Below, in pieces: positions 4,835 through 7,087 of a DNA stretch of 7,087 nt. The position numbers and the translations under genes were made by a program. The notes beneath the pieces were generated by a model, which searched no databases, had not been told where the DNA came from, and saw only the letters and a program-made list of their open reading frames with translations. The DNA is from an uncultured Alistipes sp. (lineage in GTDB: Bacteria; Bacteroidota; Bacteroidia; Bacteroidales; Rikenellaceae), in assembly GCA_938014215.1 (NCBI GenBank), contig CALLRW010000034.1, positions 1 through 7,087 on the forward strand, read 5' to 3'. Each line of letters starts with the position of its first letter. Position 1 is the stretch's first letter.

Positions 4835-7087
4835 ATGCCCTTCACCGAAGCCAATTTCGAAAACGCCATCCTCGAAATCTTCCGAGACCTGCTCGGTTAC
4901 GAGTACCTCTACGGCCCCGATGTCGTGAGGGACTTCGCAGAGCCCCTCTGTGTGGAGATTCTCGAAGATGCACTCGTCCGCATAAACCCATCGCTCCCCC
5001 GCGCCGCCATCGACGAGGCCATCGCCCGCATCCGAAACATCGAAAGCGGTTCGCTCGCCCGCAAAAACGCCCGGTTCACCGATATGCTCCAGAACGGCGT
5101 GGCGGTCAACTACTTCGACGGAAGCGAACAGCGTGCCGGGCTGGTGCGGCTGGTGGATTACGACCTCCCGATGCGCAACCGGTTCACGGTCGCGAACCAG
5201 TGGACGGTCGAGGAGCGTTCGGTGCGCAGGGCCGACATCGTCGTCTTCGTCAACGGGTTGCCGCTGGTGGTCGTCGAGCTGAAATCCCCCTCGCGCGAGG
5301 CGACCGACGTCTCGGAGGCCTACGCCCAGCTGCGCAACTACATGCAGGAGATTCCCTCGCTGTTCGTCTACAACGCCTTCTGCGTGATGAGCGACCTGGC
5401 TACGACCAAGGCCGGGACCATCACGGCGGGTGAGGACCGATTCATGGAGTGGAAGACCGTGGACGGCAAGCTGGAGGACGCGCGCTACGCCAATTTCGAC
5501 GTCCTCTTCCGCGGGATGTTCGAGAAGAGCCGCTTCATCGAGCTGCTCGGCGGCTTCATCTACTGCTCGGAGAAGGACGGGAAGGAGGTCAAGATATTGA
5601 GCGCCTACCACCAGTTCTACGCCGTGCGCAAGGCCGTCGATTCGACGCTCCGCGCCGCCGAAACGGACGGCCGCGGCGGGGTCTTCTGGCACACGCAGGG
5701 AAGCGGCAAGTCGCTGTCGATGGTCTTCTTCGCCAAGCGGTTGCAGCGGGCGATGGCCTCGCCGACGATTGTCGTGCTGACCGACCGCAACGACCTCGAC
5801 GGGCAGCTGTACGGTCAGTTTGCGCAATGCAGCGACTTTCTGCGGCAGGTGCCCGTGCAGGCGTCGAGCCGCGCCCATCTGCGCGAGCTGCTGGCCGGGC
5901 GCGAGGCCAACGGCATCTTCTTCTCGACGATGCAGAAGTTCGAGGAGGGCGACGGGCCGCTGTCGGAGCGCCGCAACATCGTGGTGATGGTCGACGAGGC
6001 GCACCGCAGCCAGTACGGGCTGGAGGAGCACATCGACCCGCGCACGGGGCGTGTGCGCACGGGAGCGGCGCGGCTGGTGCGCAACGCCCTGCCGAATGCC
6101 ACCTACATCGGCTTCACGGGGACCCCGATTGCGCAGAAGGACCGCTCGACGCGCGAGGTTTTCGGCGACTACATCGACGTCTACGACATGACGCAGGCCG
6201 TGGAGGACGGCGCCACGCGCCCGGTCTTCTACGAGAGCCGCGTCGTCAACCTCCACCTCGACGAGGCGACGCTGCGCCGCATTGATGCCGAATACGACGC
6301 GATGGCCGAGGAGGCCGAGGAGTACGCCATCGAGAAGAGCAAGCGCGAGTTGGGGCGCATCGACTCGATTCTGGGGGCTGATGCGACGGTGGCGTCGCTG
6401 TGCGAGGATATCGTGAAGCACTACGAGGAGTTCCGCCAGTGGGAGCAGACCGGCAAGGCGATGATTGTGGCCTACTCGCGGCCGATTGCGATGAAGATTT
6501 ACCATCGGATATTGGAGATGCGCCCGGCGTGGAGCGAGAAGCTGGCCGTGGTGATGACTTCGAGCAACAAGGACCCCGAGGAGTGGCGGGCCGTGATCGG
6601 CAACGACGCCCACAAGAAGGAGTTGGAGCGGCGGTTCAAGGACAATGCCGGGCCGCTGAAGATTGTTATCGTGGTGGACATGTGGCTGACGGGGTTCGAC
6701 GTCCCCTCGCTGGCGACGATGTATGTCTACAAGCCGATGGCAGGTCACAACCTCATGCAGGCCATTGCGCGCGTGAACCGCGTCTTCGGCGACAAGCAGG
6801 GCGGTCTGGTGGTCGATTACGTCGGCATCGCCTCGGCCCTCAGGCAGGCAATGAACGACTACACGCTGCGCGACCGCCGCAACTACGGCGACCCCGACAT
6901 CGCCAAGACGGCCTATCCGGAGTTTCGGAAGAAGCTGGAGGTGTGCCGCGACCTGCTGCACGGTTACGATTACGCGGGATTCCGGGGCGATTCGGACCTC
7001 GAGCGTGCCCGGGCCATCAGCGGCGGCGCCGACTTCCTGCAGGCTCCGGAGCGGGCGAAGGTCAAGGAGGATTACATCCGCGAGGCG
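4835..7087 (+). CDS. hsdR: Type I restriction endonuclease/translocase subunit HsdR, partial (C-terminus beyond window)
   Basis: HsdR is the ATP-driven DNA translocase and nuclease of the complex, and cuts unmodified DNA away from the target. The frame stays open from ATG 4835 to the window end, giving 751 residues of a family usually about 1,000 long. The N-terminal nuclease domain shows the PD-(D/E)xK signature: D134, then E148-L-K150, plus the HsdR-type QxxxY at Q165-Y169. The superfamily 2 helicase motifs follow in order: Walker A TQGSGKS at 287-293 with K292, DEAH at 387-390, FTGTP at 427-431, motif V DMWLTGFD at 615-622 and motif VI QAIARVNR at 642-649. All key residues are present, so this part looks functional; the missing portion is the helical C-terminal domain that joins the methylase. 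The start lies six bases after the orfB stop and gives a family-like MPFTEANFENAILEIF. Composition is G+C-rich again, as in hsdM. As the last gene of the operon it may be made after the methylase. Confidence 0.96.
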   Translation, partial: MPFTEANFENAILEIFRDLLGYEYLYGPDVVRDFAEPLCVEILEDALVRINPSLPRAAIDEAIARIRNIESGSLARKNARFTDMLQNGVAVNYFDGSEQRAGLVRLVDYDLPMRNRFTVANQWTVEERSVRRADIVVFVNGLPLVVVELKSPSREATDVSEAYAQLRNYMQEIPSLFVYNAFCVMSDLATTKAGTITAGEDRFMEWKTVDGKLEDARYANFDVLFRGMFEKSRFIELLGGFIYCSEKDGKEVKILSAYHQFYAVRKAVDSTLRAAETDGRGGVFWHTQGSGKSLSMVFFAKRLQRAMASPTIVVLTDRNDLDGQLYGQFAQCSDFLRQVPVQASSRAHLRELLAGREANGIFFSTMQKFEEGDGPLSERRNIVVMVDEAHRSQYGLEEHIDPRTGRVRTGAARLVRNALPNATYIGFTGTPIAQKDRSTREVFGDYIDVYDMTQAVEDGATRPVFYESRVVNLHLDEATLRRIDAEYDAMAEEAEEYAIEKSKRELGRIDSILGADATVASLCEDIVKHYEEFRQWEQTGKAMIVAYSRPIAMKIYHRILEMRPAWSEKLAVVMTSSNKDPEEWRAVIGNDAHKKELERRFKDNAGPLKIVIVVDMWLTGFDVPSLATMYVYKPMAGHNLMQAIARVNRVFGDKQGGLVVDYVGIASALRQAMNDYTLRDRRNYGDPDIAKTAYPEFRKKLEVCRDLLHGYDYAGFRGDSDLERARAISGGADFLQAPERAKVKEDYIREA

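Noticed and set aside
5449..6285. Plus-strand 278-codon frame inside hsdR
   Set aside because: It is an alternate frame of the hsdR nuclease/helicase region, very rich in Arg, Ala and Gly, with no recognisable domain.
4823..6961. Long 712-codon open frame on the minus strand
   Set aside because: It is antisense to hsdR, whose nuclease and helicase motifs are all in order on the plus strand. This is a shadow caused by codon composition.

Overview
The window carries most of a type I restriction-modification (R-M) operon with gene order hsdM - orfA - hsdS - orfB - hsdR, all on the + strand. It is preceded by the C-terminal remnant of a MobV-type (Pre/Mob) plasmid or mobilisable-element relaxase. 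The G+C-rich core genes, a TATCTTTAC-like -7 element, the absence of strong Shine-Dalgarno sequences and the Bacteroidales style of MobV C-terminus suggest a member of the Bacteroidota with a G+C-rich genome. Alistipes is a reasonable guess, but the window does not prove it.

Layout. Positions 1-57 are a short A+T-rich stretch full of small perfect palindromes that abuts the broken relaxase and looks like a rearrangement or attachment junction. Positions 58-897 hold the coiled-coil and C-terminal part of the relaxase, without its catalytic domain. Positions 898-990 are an intergenic gap with a plausible Bacteroidota promoter. hsdM (991-2523) encodes the adenine methyltransferase subunit. orfA (2526-3011) encodes an unrecognised 161-residue protein with one N-terminal membrane segment. 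hsdS (3008-4159) encodes the DNA-specificity subunit. orfB (4160-4828) encodes an unrecognised 222-residue protein, also with one N-terminal membrane segment. hsdR (4835-7087) encodes the nuclease/translocase subunit and is cut by the window end after 751 codons.

How it works together. HsdM and HsdS should form the methyltransferase that protects host DNA, and adding HsdR gives the enzyme that translocates and cuts unmodified DNA. The five genes are packed with gaps or overlaps of only a few bases, so they are probably one transcript with hsdR last. The most unusual part is the A+T-rich block from about 2524 to 4828: hsdS plus two membrane-anchored proteins of unknown function inserted precisely between the G+C-rich hsdM and hsdR. 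Only the conserved helical parts of hsdS return to G+C-rich sequence. This looks like a specificity cassette acquired separately from the core, with two candidate accessory factors for the R-M system.
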